A stretch of DNA of 64,000 nt from Xylocopa sonorina (taxonomy: Eukaryota; Arthropoda; Insecta; Hymenoptera; Apidae): contig NC_135209.1 of NCBI RefSeq assembly GCF_050948175.1, positions 4,278,001 through 4,342,000 on the forward strand, given 5' to 3'. This document shows positions 33,128 to 45,054 of this stretch, one piece after another (positions within the stretch are counted from its first letter, which is position 1; each line of letters begins with the position of its first letter). The notes beneath the pieces were generated by a model. That model made no database searches, had not been told where the DNA came from, and was given only the letters and a program-made list of their open reading frames with translations. The position numbers were made by a program, and so were the translations under genes.

Positions 33128-34795
33128 AACTAATCAAGTAGTCGTCGAATAAACGAGTCTTGTCAGTTTATTTCTTGCTTTCCAATAATTTTTTATACAG
33201 AATCGAATCATCTTATCCTCTCAACCCTTTACTTACTGATAAGACTTACACAAGTTTTAATTCGTCCTTGCTGTATTAATTCGCTTTGAGATCTCTTAGA
33301 ACTTCGAAGTCCATTTCTATGTAATTAACATATCTTGATGATGACTTAGAATGAAAATTGCACCATAGAGTGTTCCACTTGCACCCAAATTAGTTTTCTA
33401 TTACCATTGACTCTCATCTGAGCGTGCATTTCCATCACTTACCCCATTTTTCTGCTTCTCGAATACTCATCGAATCGTAACGAGTCATCTTTTCTCTCAC
33501 AACTCAAAAACCACCCTTGAAAACAGTTAGAAACCCAAGAAACTCTTAAGAAATCGATCGACAGGAGGGTTAACAGGGTTAAATCAACTGGATCGAACGG
33601 TTATCGCGGTCGCATGCCTCCTTCCGGTGGTTTATTAACTCGTCTGACCAGCGACGCGAGTATCCACTTGGTAGCAGACCAGTGTTTCCGCAACAACAGG
33701 ATAAACACGGGGGTGGTAGCGGTGGTGTTTCCGGCCCGATCGATTAAGGAGTATTACTCGCCGTGGCAAATATTTGTGCCCGTCGTAACCGCACGGATCA
33801 TTCCGGGACAGTGACCTGGACGACGGTGATGGAACTCGATCGTCCACCAAATTGGCATCGATTCCCCCTACGTAATTCTGGTCACCACGAGTACAACCCC
33901 TCAACGTTGCGCTCGTCTGATTTTTTTGAGAAAAATCTTACGATCAAGAGGAACACGATCGTCTCGAGTCGAAAGACTGCCACCATTCCGTTTATTTCAC
34001 TAAGAAAGCTACTGATACTTTGGGCTAACATGGAGCTTTGGTAGCTATCAGAGAACCGCAGACACTTGTTCAACTTACAATTTCGAATATAATTTCTTAG
34101 CAAAGCTTCGAATTCTATGGGACGAGGAAAGCCTCTGGTTTCTTAGATTCTATCAAATGAAATTCTATTCTATTCTACAGTCGATCCTTCTTACAACGCG
34201 GTACTCTCGCGACAAGGTTCCCATGCAACGTAGAGATAAATTATATGCGTTTAGAAGATTTTATTTCATAATCGTACGTCTCACAACTCACTGCTCTCAG
34301 AATGCAATTTTCATACACCAAATTCGACTGATTTATATTTCACTTATGATCGCAGTTTCCAAGCAAACGCGAGACGGATAAATCGTGTCGTAGAAGGGTT
34401 CGACTGCAATTAACTCGAATTCGATGAGTCCAGAGACGACTCCAGGACGTAGCATCGAACTGCAGTCAAGGATCGGTGGCTCGTCTCCTGGTTTATCGCG
34501 TGTTCCACGGCGATTCGTTCGCAATAAGGACGGTCCTTCGAGGCTCGAAGAGGAGTTGTATTGCCCGCGGGCCGTGTCGTCCTTACCGATAATTAGGAAT
34601 CGTTTACATACACGCTTAAGTCTGCCGTATCGCGAGGAAGCCGAGCATAGAAAACGAGAAGGTTCCGCATAATAGCCGACCATTGTTAGCCTCGTCGTTA
34701 CCGCTATATATCGTCTCCTTGCGCTGGTCCGTTCGTCGATCGCCTATTACACCGGAACGCCGTTCTAGATTCTCGAATCGTCCCTGGCAGCCTCG

Positions 34796-35133
34796 TTGAT
34801 TCATCGATCGAATTTAATGACCCACGATCGACCGTCCTGGGGAATTAATTAGACGGATTTTTCGAGTTCCAACGAGTTACGTCGTTCAGACTGCGGTTGA
34901 TTCTTTTTGACGGGGATTTCGCTCGATTCGTGGTCGAATTTTTTTTTTTATTTATTACTCACTTCGTATGGAACATCTTGATTCATCGATCGAATTTAGT
35001 GATCCGCGATCGACCCTCCTGGGGAATTAATTAGACGGTTTTTTCGTTCAGTCTGCGGTTGCTTCTTTTTCAGAGGAAATTTTGTTCGATTCGTGGTCGA
35101 TTTTTTTTATTTATTACTCATTTTGCATGGAAT
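34796..35133. repeat. two-copy direct duplication, unit about 182 bp
   Basis: Copies start with TTGATTCATCGATCGAATTT at 34,796 and 34,978. They share CCTGGGGAATTAATTAGACG and a T-run then TTTATTACTCA. Copy 2 has a short internal deletion. Confidence 0.92.
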
Positions 35134-36890
35134 TTTGAATTGTACTTCAGTTACGCGGGTACACGATTGTTTTAATTGTAGAAACGTGAATATATTCGTG
35201 AAAATTGCAGAAATTACAATTACGTGGACGTTTAAAGAGATTAACTTGTAATTAGTAAAGTAATTAACTTGTCGCGAAGTTGGTGAAAGCGTCTTTGTTG
35301 GCAAAAGTGAACGCAATTAGCGTTAACGAGGACGGAGACTTTTTGGCGCCCCGAATTAATACAGATCGCGGTTTAAAAGTGAAACGTGGAATTAGAATCG
35401 TGGAAATAATTTGCGAGACACACTCACAGCTGTTATTTATTCCTAGTTGTCGCAATTTCACTTCATTTCGTATCTCTGAACTTAGAACAAATTAATAAAA
35501 TCATTCTTCACTATTTTCAAAATCGAACGAATTTTCGAAGACGAACGATACCAAACTCGAACCAAAATCGTCGATTCGTGCGATTTCATACGCGACGTCG
35601 AAGCGAATCGAACGTCGACTCGCGTCCTTTAAATTGCCTCGAACATTTTACAGGAACTTGCGCGACGTCATAGTTTGCGGAGGTAATCTTCGATTACGCT
35701 CGTCGTTTAATGGAACGTCCCTCGACTTCGCATTAATTCGTCAGTGACAGACTGGCGTGATGTATCGTTCGTAATCTGATTAATACTTGCACGCCAGTTT
35801 AACTCTGTATATTCCACGCTGAACTGATTATATTTCATCGTTTACTTATTCGCTCGATGGATTTAAAGGTCCCGCGGACGTGCCTCGCGTTCTCCTCTCT
35901 TCGTTCAATTTCCTGATACTGATCGATGTTGCTGTTCGAAATCATTTCCGGTAAACAGTCGACGATACAAATATTTAAGTAACGCTGTCTTTTCAAAGAG
36001 ATATATGCACGGATATATCCACCAAACGCATTTGCCAGTTCACTGAAAAAGTTATTCATCATTATAATTTATCTCTGCGTACAGAAAATAATGTATCTCT
36101 GAACAGACGTCACGTATTTTGCAAATAGCTTCTCTCGTGGCAAATAAAAGGGTTCTCGACGTCAGTTAATTTAACGCACGCTTCAGATTTTATAATAAAA
36201 AGGTTGCTATTCTGTAATTCTTCGAGTAAAATTTTCATCTCGAAATAATTAATTAAAAATCCATAGAAAAAGGTGTACGTTGTAACTTGAAGAGTAACTT
36301 GGGAATAATTTCGTGCGATCGAGTTAGGTAAATGATACGCCAGAAATTACACTTTAAAAGGCTGGTCCCTGTACAATATATACCCGGTGTACAACACGGA
36401 ATACCCGTGATACGAAACGCAGGCACAGATTAGATCTTGGCCGCGCTTAAAGTGCCGCGAGTGGCGGGAATTTATGCGCATTTTATGCGCGCGTATCCAT
36501 TCCTTGGCTGGCGTTGGAAATTTGGAAATTCAGAAAGCGGTCGCGTTCGAGGCCGGTGAAATGCTGGCGGGAAATCGATTTGGCGAGGGGCTTCCTTGGC
36601 GAGATACGAGCCAACGGGACAGGTCGATACACGTGTTATCCTGCCGCGTTAGCAGCACCCGCGCGGTTCCTCCAGGCTCGTTTATCCCGCGAGAAGAGGA
36701 ACGGCTGCCAGAAATACCGCGATCGCTTCTGGCTCCGACGGTTTTTAACGAACCTCCCCAACGGCACCTCGAGTTTCCGCGATACTTCGTTTCCTGATCA
36801 GCTTGTCGTCGTTCTCGTCGCCACAGCGTTGCTTTCACGCTCGCAATCGACGCCTCGACACGTTGATCCAACCTCGAAGACGAGTTCGAT

Positions 36891-37250
36891 GTGGGTTTCG
36901 ACGGTGATCGCGAACGTACCGATCGAGACGATCGATTGAAGTGGAAAAACGTTCGAGTATTTTTGCTTGTTTGATTATTTTGGGATTCTAAAAATTGTTT
37001 TCGAAGTGGATTTCGATGGTGATCGCAAACTTACTGCTCGAGAGGGTCGATCGAAGAGGGAAAATTTTTTAAAATTTTTGTATTCGATGTCAATCGAGCG
37101 ATATATACTTGTTTGATTATTTTGGGATTCTAAAAATTGTTTTCGAAGTGGATTTCGACGGTAATCGCAAAAGTACTGTTCGAGAGGATCGATGGAAGTG
37201 GGAGAATTTATAAGAATTTTTACTTGTTCGATTGTAAGGGTTCTAAAAAT
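36891..37250. repeat. three-copy degenerate tandem repeat
   Basis: GTGG-TTTCGA-GGT-ATCGC recurs at about 36,891, 37,006 and 37,148. The repeats share GTTTGATTATTTTGGGATTC and TAAAAATTGTTTTCGAAGTG. Confidence 0.88.
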
Positions 37251-37576
37251 TGTAGGGAATTTTTTAAAAGATGGTCGTATTTATTCGAGTAGAATTATTT
37301 CCCCTGGTTTCCGCGTGGTTTTAGATACGACTTCACCTCGACGGTGCCCTGGGATTCTTTCAAGTATTTAAGTCATCTTTTCTGTGAATTCAACTGTCCA
37401 GATTATCCTTTTTGCAGATTTAAAGAACCGGCTCGCAAAGGGATTCTCGGTGGCCGTATTACCTTTTAATCTGGTCCCAGTGATCTCTCCGAAACGGAAT
37501 TTAAATGAACAAAATTGAACGAGGGATACGACTTAAAGTAGAAATTGTCACGTCCTTCGTATATTACCATATCTGC

Positions 37577-37922
37577 TCTCTCTGCTATCGCTAAAATAGC
37601 AACATTGCTAACATTAATACTTTACAATATTACTACCACAAAAATTATTACTAAAATATCGTTATTTCTTCGTTAACATTCCTCAAAGCGTCGAGTGTAA
37701 ACGATTAACGATCACAAGCGTCCATTAACGCAATAATCAAAGCAACTTGGTCTCTCTGCCATCGCTAAAATAGTAACATTGCTAACATTAATATTTTACA
37801 ATATTACTACCACAAAAATTATTACTAAAATATCGTTATCTCTTCGTTAACATTCCTAAAGGCGTCGAGCGTAAAAGGTTAACGATCACAAGCGTCCGTT
37901 AACGCAATAATCAAAGCAACTC
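37577..37922. repeat. two-copy direct duplication, unit about 174 bp
   Basis: Copies share AACATTGCTAACATTAATA, TTACAATATTACTACCACAA and GATCACAAGCGTCC-TTAACG with few mismatches. Confidence 0.95.
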
Positions 37923-39352
37923 GAAGCACTCTTCATCCCTCCCCGTCAGTCGCGAGAAACAAAAAAGTGGAGAGGAATCAGCTCTCACCATCTCGCTTCT
38001 CGACTCAAAGACAACGGGAAGTACCTTTCCGCGGCTTTTCAGCCTCCGTCGACAAAGTGATCTATAACAGGCCTCTCTAAACACCAGCATCCCCCGCGCA
38101 AAGTCCTTAAATCCCTCGATATCGCTGTTTGCGCAGCACCGCGCGACCGCAGTCGTTTCATTATTTCCGATCCCTTAAAGTAACTGGGTCAGTAACTTCA
38201 GCTCCCTTTCTTTCCCCAACCCTCTCTTCGTTCCTCGTTTTCTTCGTCCTCCGTCGAAGCCATCGAGTTAAGCCGCTCTTAAGTTTCAACGGGGCGTCCG
38301 CGATCGTTGCGGGATTTCGGCTTTAGTGAAATTTTAAGCTCCGCGGCGGCGCGGATAAGCGCGGCGATTGCCGTCGCGGAAAGTGAAAGATCTTGGTGTC
38401 CGCGTTTCCGGTTACAACCGAACTGACTTCATCCCCTGCGCGACATCATCGCTACGAATTCTTCTCTCGACTTTTACTGTCTCTTTTCCCTTTTTTTCGA
38501 GTAGTTTACGCTTCTTGTTCTGATAGACTAATTTTTGCGTGAGTCTCGTAGATACGAGGCTATCTCCATCGAGAAATTCAGTCGCAGCTATTTTTAAAGC
38601 GTCCTTTTTTCTGCTCGAATCGAAGGTAAGAGGGTTGTAGAATTGCTGGATTAGTGGGAACGATACCTGGAGAGAAATACGGTCGAGAGCTTGAAAATTG
38701 CTGGGGGACACGTTGAATTTAATCCAATGAAGTTTCGAACGCTTGGAGATCTTCGAAGCGAAGTCGAACACTTCCAGAACGCGAAATGCACGATATCAGC
38801 TGAAGTTATATCGCTGGATCATCAGCAAGAAAGCTCTTCGATGGCGCTTTTTAAAGAACCATCTTAGATTTTGGCTACTCTGAACGCGTGTCGCGACTAC
38901 GATCGATGGCGTCCCATCAACCCTCGCGAACTGCCAGACGCAGACGACAGGGTGGTGTTCGAGGAAAGTCGAACGCGCGGAGACAAAGGGTTGCCCTTCT
39001 TACTCGAAAGTCTCCTTTATTCCACGACAGAGCCAAGGACGTTAAACAGAGTCTTATTTAGGAAATATCCAGCGCCTCGCATAAATCATCTTCGACTTTC
39101 CTCGTCGACTCTTCGTCCCCTGAAAGCTCTTCACCATTGTCAGCCTCGCCTGTGACAAGAAAATTATTTACGACACTCGCGAAAGTTTCTATCGGCGAAC
39201 TTCGAGGCTACGTTCGTTCTCGACACGGACTATTTTTGTGTCCACACTTTTTCGTTGACGAAAGTAGGAAGATGCAATCTTGTAACCTTCGAGAGGCTTG
39301 TGTAGTGTACAATGCTGTGCGCAGGTGTCGCTTAAGTTACTTTGCATATTTC

Positions 39353-39798
39353 TTACAATTTAAAAAAATTATTAAAATTATATCATCCAGGATTGCGATT
39401 TGATTTCAGTAAATTATACTTGTTTCGTTTCTCTTGCGATCAGCTGTGTTAAAGGGTTAAACCAAGCAATCTTCATCCCTTCGCCTCGACTTCTCACAAC
39501 CTAAAAAAATAATTAAAATTATATTATCCAGTGTTATAATATAATTTCAGTAAAATATACTTGTTTCATGTCTCTCGCGATCAGCTGTGCTAAAAGTACC
39601 CACTGTTAAAGAGTTAAACCAAGCAATCATCCCTTCGCCTCGACTTCTCACAATTTAAAAAAATAATTAAAATTATATTATCCACTATTAAAATCTAATT
39701 TCAGTAAAATATACTTGTTTCATGTCTCTCGCGATCAGCTGTGCTAAAAGTACTCACTCTTAAAGAGTTAAACCGAGCAATCATCCCTTCGCCTCGAC
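39353..39798. repeat. three-copy tandem repeat, unit about 140-152 bp
   Basis: Copies start near 39,353, 39,493 and 39,645. They share ATTAAAATTATA-TATCCA, ATACTTGTTTC-TGTCTCTC, GCGATCAGCTGTG and CCCTTCGCCTCGACT. Confidence 0.93.
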
Positions 39799-40482
39799 TC
39801 GACCACCCCTCGTTTCACCCGCGAAATATTCAATCGCCCCTGATGGCGAGTGATTATTTTCTAGCAGCACTGCGTTTACGTGTGGACGCGCCATTATGTA
39901 CCATTGGCGACGACAAAACCGTTGGAACCGAACCCGTGTATTCGCGTCCAACCGCGAGCAACCGCCGTGAATCCCATTGCCCCCGCTGGCATTATTCCGC
40001 CGGTAGCGTTCCGTTTCCGGTAACCAGGATCCATCCTGGCCGCGCTTTTCACGGCACCCGGTATTCCGGTTTCTTTTCAGCCCTTGTCCGCGGCTGTGAA
40101 GCCTGCCCATGGAAAACTTATCGAGCAGAAGGCGTCCACGGGAACAGCTGGATATCCCTCGCTCTCAACACCGTTTCAACGCGCTTCCCAGGATGACCGT
40201 TCCCTACGCGGGAACAATCGAATTTGCGCAGCCTGGCGTACCGCGTCATGTTGGGTTGGAAGGGTTCTTTCGAATTTTCTGGGGTTCCTGTTTCCTCTCA
40301 GGAGGTGCTGGTTATGGTTGGAGAAAATGTGGAATGGTCTTCTCTGGGGAAATTTTTTTTGGAGGATTTAGATGGGGGAGAGTTGGGGTTGATGGAGTTG
40401 TTATTTGGGATTTTGTGGTTTGTAGGGTTGTATAGTGGTTTCTTGAGGGTTTTTGGGTGTCTGTAGTGTTGGAAGTGCGGGG

Positions 40483-40947
40483 TTTCTAAGCGTGAGTTTT
40501 CCAAGTGTAAGATTTCGAAGCGTAAGATTTCAAAGCGTAAATTTTCCAAGCGTCTACAGTATCGCAAGCTCAAATTTTCTAAGCGTAAGTTTTCTAAGCG
40601 TTAGTTTTCCAAGCGCCTACAATATCGCAAGCGTAAAATTTCTAAGCGTAAGTTTTCCAAGCGCAAGATTTCTAAGCGTAAGTTGTCCAAGCGTAAGATT
40701 TCGAAGCGTAGAATTTCAAAGCACAAGATTTCGAAGCGTAAGATTTCAAAGCGTAAGATTTCGAAGCATAAGATCTCAAAACGTAAGATTTCGAAGCGTA
40801 AGTTTTCCAAGCATAAGATTTCGAAGCGCAAGATTTCCAAGCGTAAAATTTCAGAGTGCAAGATTTCAAAGCGTAAGATTCCAAAGCGTAAATTTTCCAA
40901 GCGCCTACAATACCGCAAACTCAAATTTTCTAAGCGTCCACAGTAGT
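40483..40947. repeat. 15-bp minisatellite (about 30 units)
   Basis: The unit is close to AAGCGTAAGATTTCG, with a higher-order interruption by CCTACAATATCGCAAGCG-type sequence at 40,553, 40,614 and 40,904. Because the unit is 15 bp and mostly stop-free, several frames stay open and give Lys/Arg/Ser- or Phe/Ser-rich translations, none of which is a gene. The same motif family occurs in wge intron 7. Confidence 0.95.
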
Positions 40948-42974
40948 CAAAGGCTTAAAACTTCCCACTCGTCTCAACTGCGATTTCCCCGCGATATCTT
41001 TGAGAATTTCAATCTGATTGCAGGGGAAGTTCGTTAGCCGCGTTGATTTACCGGGCCAGTTGATTAGGAGTGTTTAGCGCAATGTTATACAATAGACGAT
41101 TCGATTCGTGTCACGAATTGTCACGTATTCGAGATCAATTGGCTGTTGATGGCAAATTGCACCACTGCAAATGACGTCGCGAGTGATCCCTGGTAAGGGG
41201 AACGCGCCTGCAGCCTGCAGATAGGGGCGAAGTGACAGTGCAGCTAAGCACCATGCTGGGATTTGTCCTGCTACTTGGAATGTTTAAAATGCAAATAGCT
41301 CTATTTGCTCGCAGGAACACTATTTGACGATCTAATCAAACTCGTGAGGCGATACTTTAGCGATCGATTCGTTGATAATGTAATTAATTCCATTCCAAAA
41401 TCTATCTTGCAAAGCAAGAACTAGCTTTTTCTTTGAAGCAGTAGACGAAATAATTGAATCTAAAGAATAGAAGGTAGACAAAATTATTCCTTTCTTTCAC
41501 CTGTCACTCTTTTTGATATATAAATTACTTACTCGTTTCCTCAAAAGTGAAGTGCAAATGGAATCAGTTACGAATAAATTTGAATGAATCCTACCTCTGC
41601 ACGTATAAAGGAACCGTTTCTTCTTTTGACAGATCTATTTCTCGACGCCCTCTCCAGCTCCCGATTCCTCTCCAACTTGGTTCATTAAAACACGTAACCA
41701 CGAGTTATTCTTATTCGTTTCACATCGCGACCTGAAAAATTGATTTCCGTCGGATGATCATAAAGCTTCCTGTTCTCTTTAATCTTCGCGTCTCTCGATT
41801 GCTACCTTCTCCTTTCTCATCATCAAATTCGAACTTCGCGGACGGAAAAGGATGTGCTGTGCGTCTCTCTTTCTGCTTCCATTGCAATAATTAAACACCA
41901 GACGATATATTGGACAAAAATTAATGAAGCAGAATAAAAAATTTCTCGATGAAATATTCCACAATTTTCGTTAAAAGAAGAATCGAGTAGAAATCGATTG
42001 CAAAAGGTTTGTTCGACTTTTCGTTACACAAGATTGCGACGAAACGTACGTACGCAAGAGAAATTCGCGGATCCATTCGACGCGAGAAGTTTTCCACGGT
42101 GTCAGTAATCTGCTGGCAACAATTCGCGTTAAATGGCGAACGGCAGTCGACGTGAATCATCGAAATAGTCGTCCCAGCGCCATTTACAACGGCATTCTCG
42201 GATGCATTAAACGGTTCCCTTCGAAAGCCGCGTGGATGCAGCTTAAGCATCGGATTTCTGCAATTGCAGAGCGCGTTCGAGACACGATCGTTGCACGCTC
42301 AAAAACCAATTGTCTCGTCTCCTGAACTTCGCGCGAAATGGTACACCCTTCGTCTCTCTTCTCCAACGCACAAATGCTTCAAATAAATTCGAAGAGAAAC
42401 AGCATTTAACAAACAATCGAAACCCAAACCGCACGATTTTAATCCACGTTCGACACTTCTTCGAATATCGAAATAAAATCGCGAGATATCGACTTTGTTG
42501 CTTGTCTCGCATTAAAAAATTATCGTGGAAACTGTTCGCGCGTTGGTCTTCACGAGATGCTCGTCCAAAGTCGCTTGAACGCGCATTTTAAGGGTGTTTT
42601 AGGTTTCTAAAAAATTGAAACACGACTTAATTAAACGTTGCTCGCGTTTATCAAGGAATCGAGATCGTTTCCATTACGAATCGAGCGTCTCGAACGCTTT
42701 TAACCACCCCTTCTGTGATCAGCGACGGAATTGCTTCCGCTCTATTTATTTCTCGTCGGCCAGGCTGGCAATTGTGGGACCACGAGAATTGCCCAGCGTT
42801 TTTGCTCGTCCCACGGCGGGCAGAAATGCAAATCGCTGGCTGTAACCGAGAAATACTGGGGCGCGTTGGATATAATGAAAAGTTTGAGCGCGTCGGGTGT
42901 ATCGGATATCCATTAACCGGTGGAAAATTCAATGATAGCCAATGAATATTTACGGGGACGATTTCGCGTAATAA
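40948..42974. other. intergenic DNA, nothing supported
   Basis: No gene, RNA or repeat array could be supported. Open frames are short and overlap on both strands. Confidence 0.55.
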
Positions 42975-43372
42975 TTTCGATATCGCGTTTAAAATAACCC
43001 GTGCACGATAATTCTTGACTTGCGCTTGAAATGCCAGCTGGATTTGTATCGAGCAGCCCAATTATCTTCCTCGAAATTTTAACGAACGACAGAAACACAT
43101 TTGTTACAGTGGAATTTTGAATTCAAAGTATGAGCGAGTTTACTTCAATTCTCTAAAGAAACCCTCGATTTTATTTCGATATCGCGTTTAAAGTAACCCG
43201 TTCACGATAATTCTTGACTTGCGCTTGAAATGCCAGCTGGATTTGTATCGAGCAGCCCAATTATCTTCCTCGAAATTTTAACTAACGACAGAATCACATT
43301 TGTTACAGTGGAATTTTGAATTTAAAGTATGAGCAAGTTTACTGCAATTCTTCAAAAAAAACCTTTCATGAT
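42975..43372. repeat. two-copy direct duplication, unit 199 bp
   Basis: TTTCGATATCGCGTTTAAA starts copies at 42,975 and 43,174. They share TTCTTGACTTGCGCTTGAAA, TGCCAGCTGGATTTGTATCG and AGCCCAATTATCTTCCTCG almost without change. Confidence 0.95.
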
Positions 43373-44218
43373 TTCGAACTCTTTTTGAAAAGTTTACTTC
43401 AATTTTTTACAGAAACTCTCGAGTTCGAGCTCTTCGAAAATAAATAAAAAACGAGTGTATTTACGGTTGTCGAAAGAACGCGATCTAAGTTCGCCACGAC
43501 GAAAGAGGTTTCCACCAGCGAGTAGGTCCTCTTTCTGCCCCCGCGACGATTATCGCGCTGTAGAACTGCGCCTGGCAGAGGTCCTTAATTAACCGTAAAT
43601 TACTCTGGAGGAGGCGAGAGTGCCGGAACCATCTTCGCACCTACTTATCGCGCCCATCCGACCTCTCTCTATTGGATAGAGATATAATTACGATGATACG
43701 CGATTTTCCTTTGTCGACTCGACGAGAGATCGTATCGCGCGAGCGAGGCGGCACTGGCACGCCCTCAGCCACCCCGTTCGTCCTCGCCTTTTGTCGAGCA
43801 AAATTCCCGTTTTGCAGCGAGTCCCGGACGAATTCGAAGTATTCGCGACGTCGAACGGGAGGGACGCGGAATTGGATCGCGCGACGGAACCGTTTAAGCG
43901 ATCCTGCCGTCGATTTCACTCGTTCCCATTATCTCGTGTAATGTCCCCGTCGCTATTTCCGCGGGGGTGGCTGGCAAAAATTGGCCGCGCGCGACTCCGC
44001 GGAATCGTCGCTGGCGCGCGAGACAAGCGCGCTGGCAATCGGCTCGCGGATAAATATATTCCATTAATTTATACGAGAACCCGAATTAACTCTCCCGGCC
44101 GGTTCAAAAGTTCCGACGCGGGAATGGAATATCGATTTCGAATAACCAACTCGGATATCGTTAATGAATAATCACTCGCTCGGATTATCGTTCGCCGGTT
44201 CTCGTTTCTGTTCGAGGC

Positions 44219-45053
44219 TGACACGTGTTCTTCTACGTTATTTCGGTTAATTTAGTACAATCGTAACGATAATATCCTCGGCATAGCATTTTTAAAGCTC
44301 GAACCATGGAATTTATTGACGCCAGTGTTCGAGGGTCGTTCGAAGGTACTCGAGCAACCCTTAAACACTTTATTTTCGTGAGCTCAGTATGACACGCATT
44401 CTTCTACGTTATTTCACGTAATTTATTACAGTCGTAACAGTAATATTCTTAACATAGCATTTTTTAAGCTGAAACCTTGGAATCTCTGGACGTCAGTTCT
44501 CGAGGGTAGTTCGAACAACCCTAAAACGCCTTATTTTCGTAAACGCAGCGTGACACGCATTTTTCTAAGTTATTTCAGTTAATTTATTACAATTGTAACG
44601 TTAATATTCTCAGCATAGAATTTTTTAAGCTCAACCATAGAATCTCTGAACATCAGCCCTCGAAGGTGGTTCGAACGTACTCGAAAAATCCTTAAACACC
44701 ATATTCTCGTGAGCTCAGTATGACACGCATTCTTCTACGTTATTTCAGTTAATTTATTACAGTTGTAACGTTAATGTCCTCAGCATAGCATTTTTAAAAC
44801 TCAAATCATGAAATCCCTAGACGTCAACCTTCGAGAGTGGTTCGAACGTACTCAAGCAACCCTTAAACATCTCATTTTCGTTGTGTGCAGCGTGACACGC
44901 GTTCATCTACGTTATTTCACTTAATTTATTACAATCGTAACGATAATGTCCTCATCGTAGCATGTTTTAAGCTCAAACCATAGAATCTTTGGACGTCAGT
45001 CCTCGAGGGTAGTTCGAGCAACCCTGAAACACCTTATTTTCGCGATCGCGGCG
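44219..45053. repeat. five-copy tandem repeat, unit about 161-172 bp
   Basis: TGACACG starts copies at 44,219, 44,390, 44,551, 44,721 and 44,893; a sixth partial start (TGACTCG) is at 45,054. Copies share CTACGTTATTTC, TCGTAAC-ATAATAT, CATAGCAT and a Ser-codon-like CAGT-CTCGAGGGT. Divergence is 10-20% by eye. Confidence 0.93.
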
Positions 45054-45054
45054 T

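Larger units (their letters stand above)
30151..34795. other. gene-poor DNA around the candidate exon
   Basis: Apart from the candidate exon at 31,240 and the short repeated fragment at 33,001, I see no supported gene. The 150-codon open frame at 31,552-32,004 lacks recognisable motifs and flanking splice logic. Confidence 0.55.
35134..39352. other. gene-poor DNA between repeat loci
   Basis: Outside the two listed duplications, no gene is supported here. Segments near 36,470-36,940 and 37,980-38,400 are more CpG-rich and have longer chance open frames on both strands, without recognisable domains. Confidence 0.55.
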
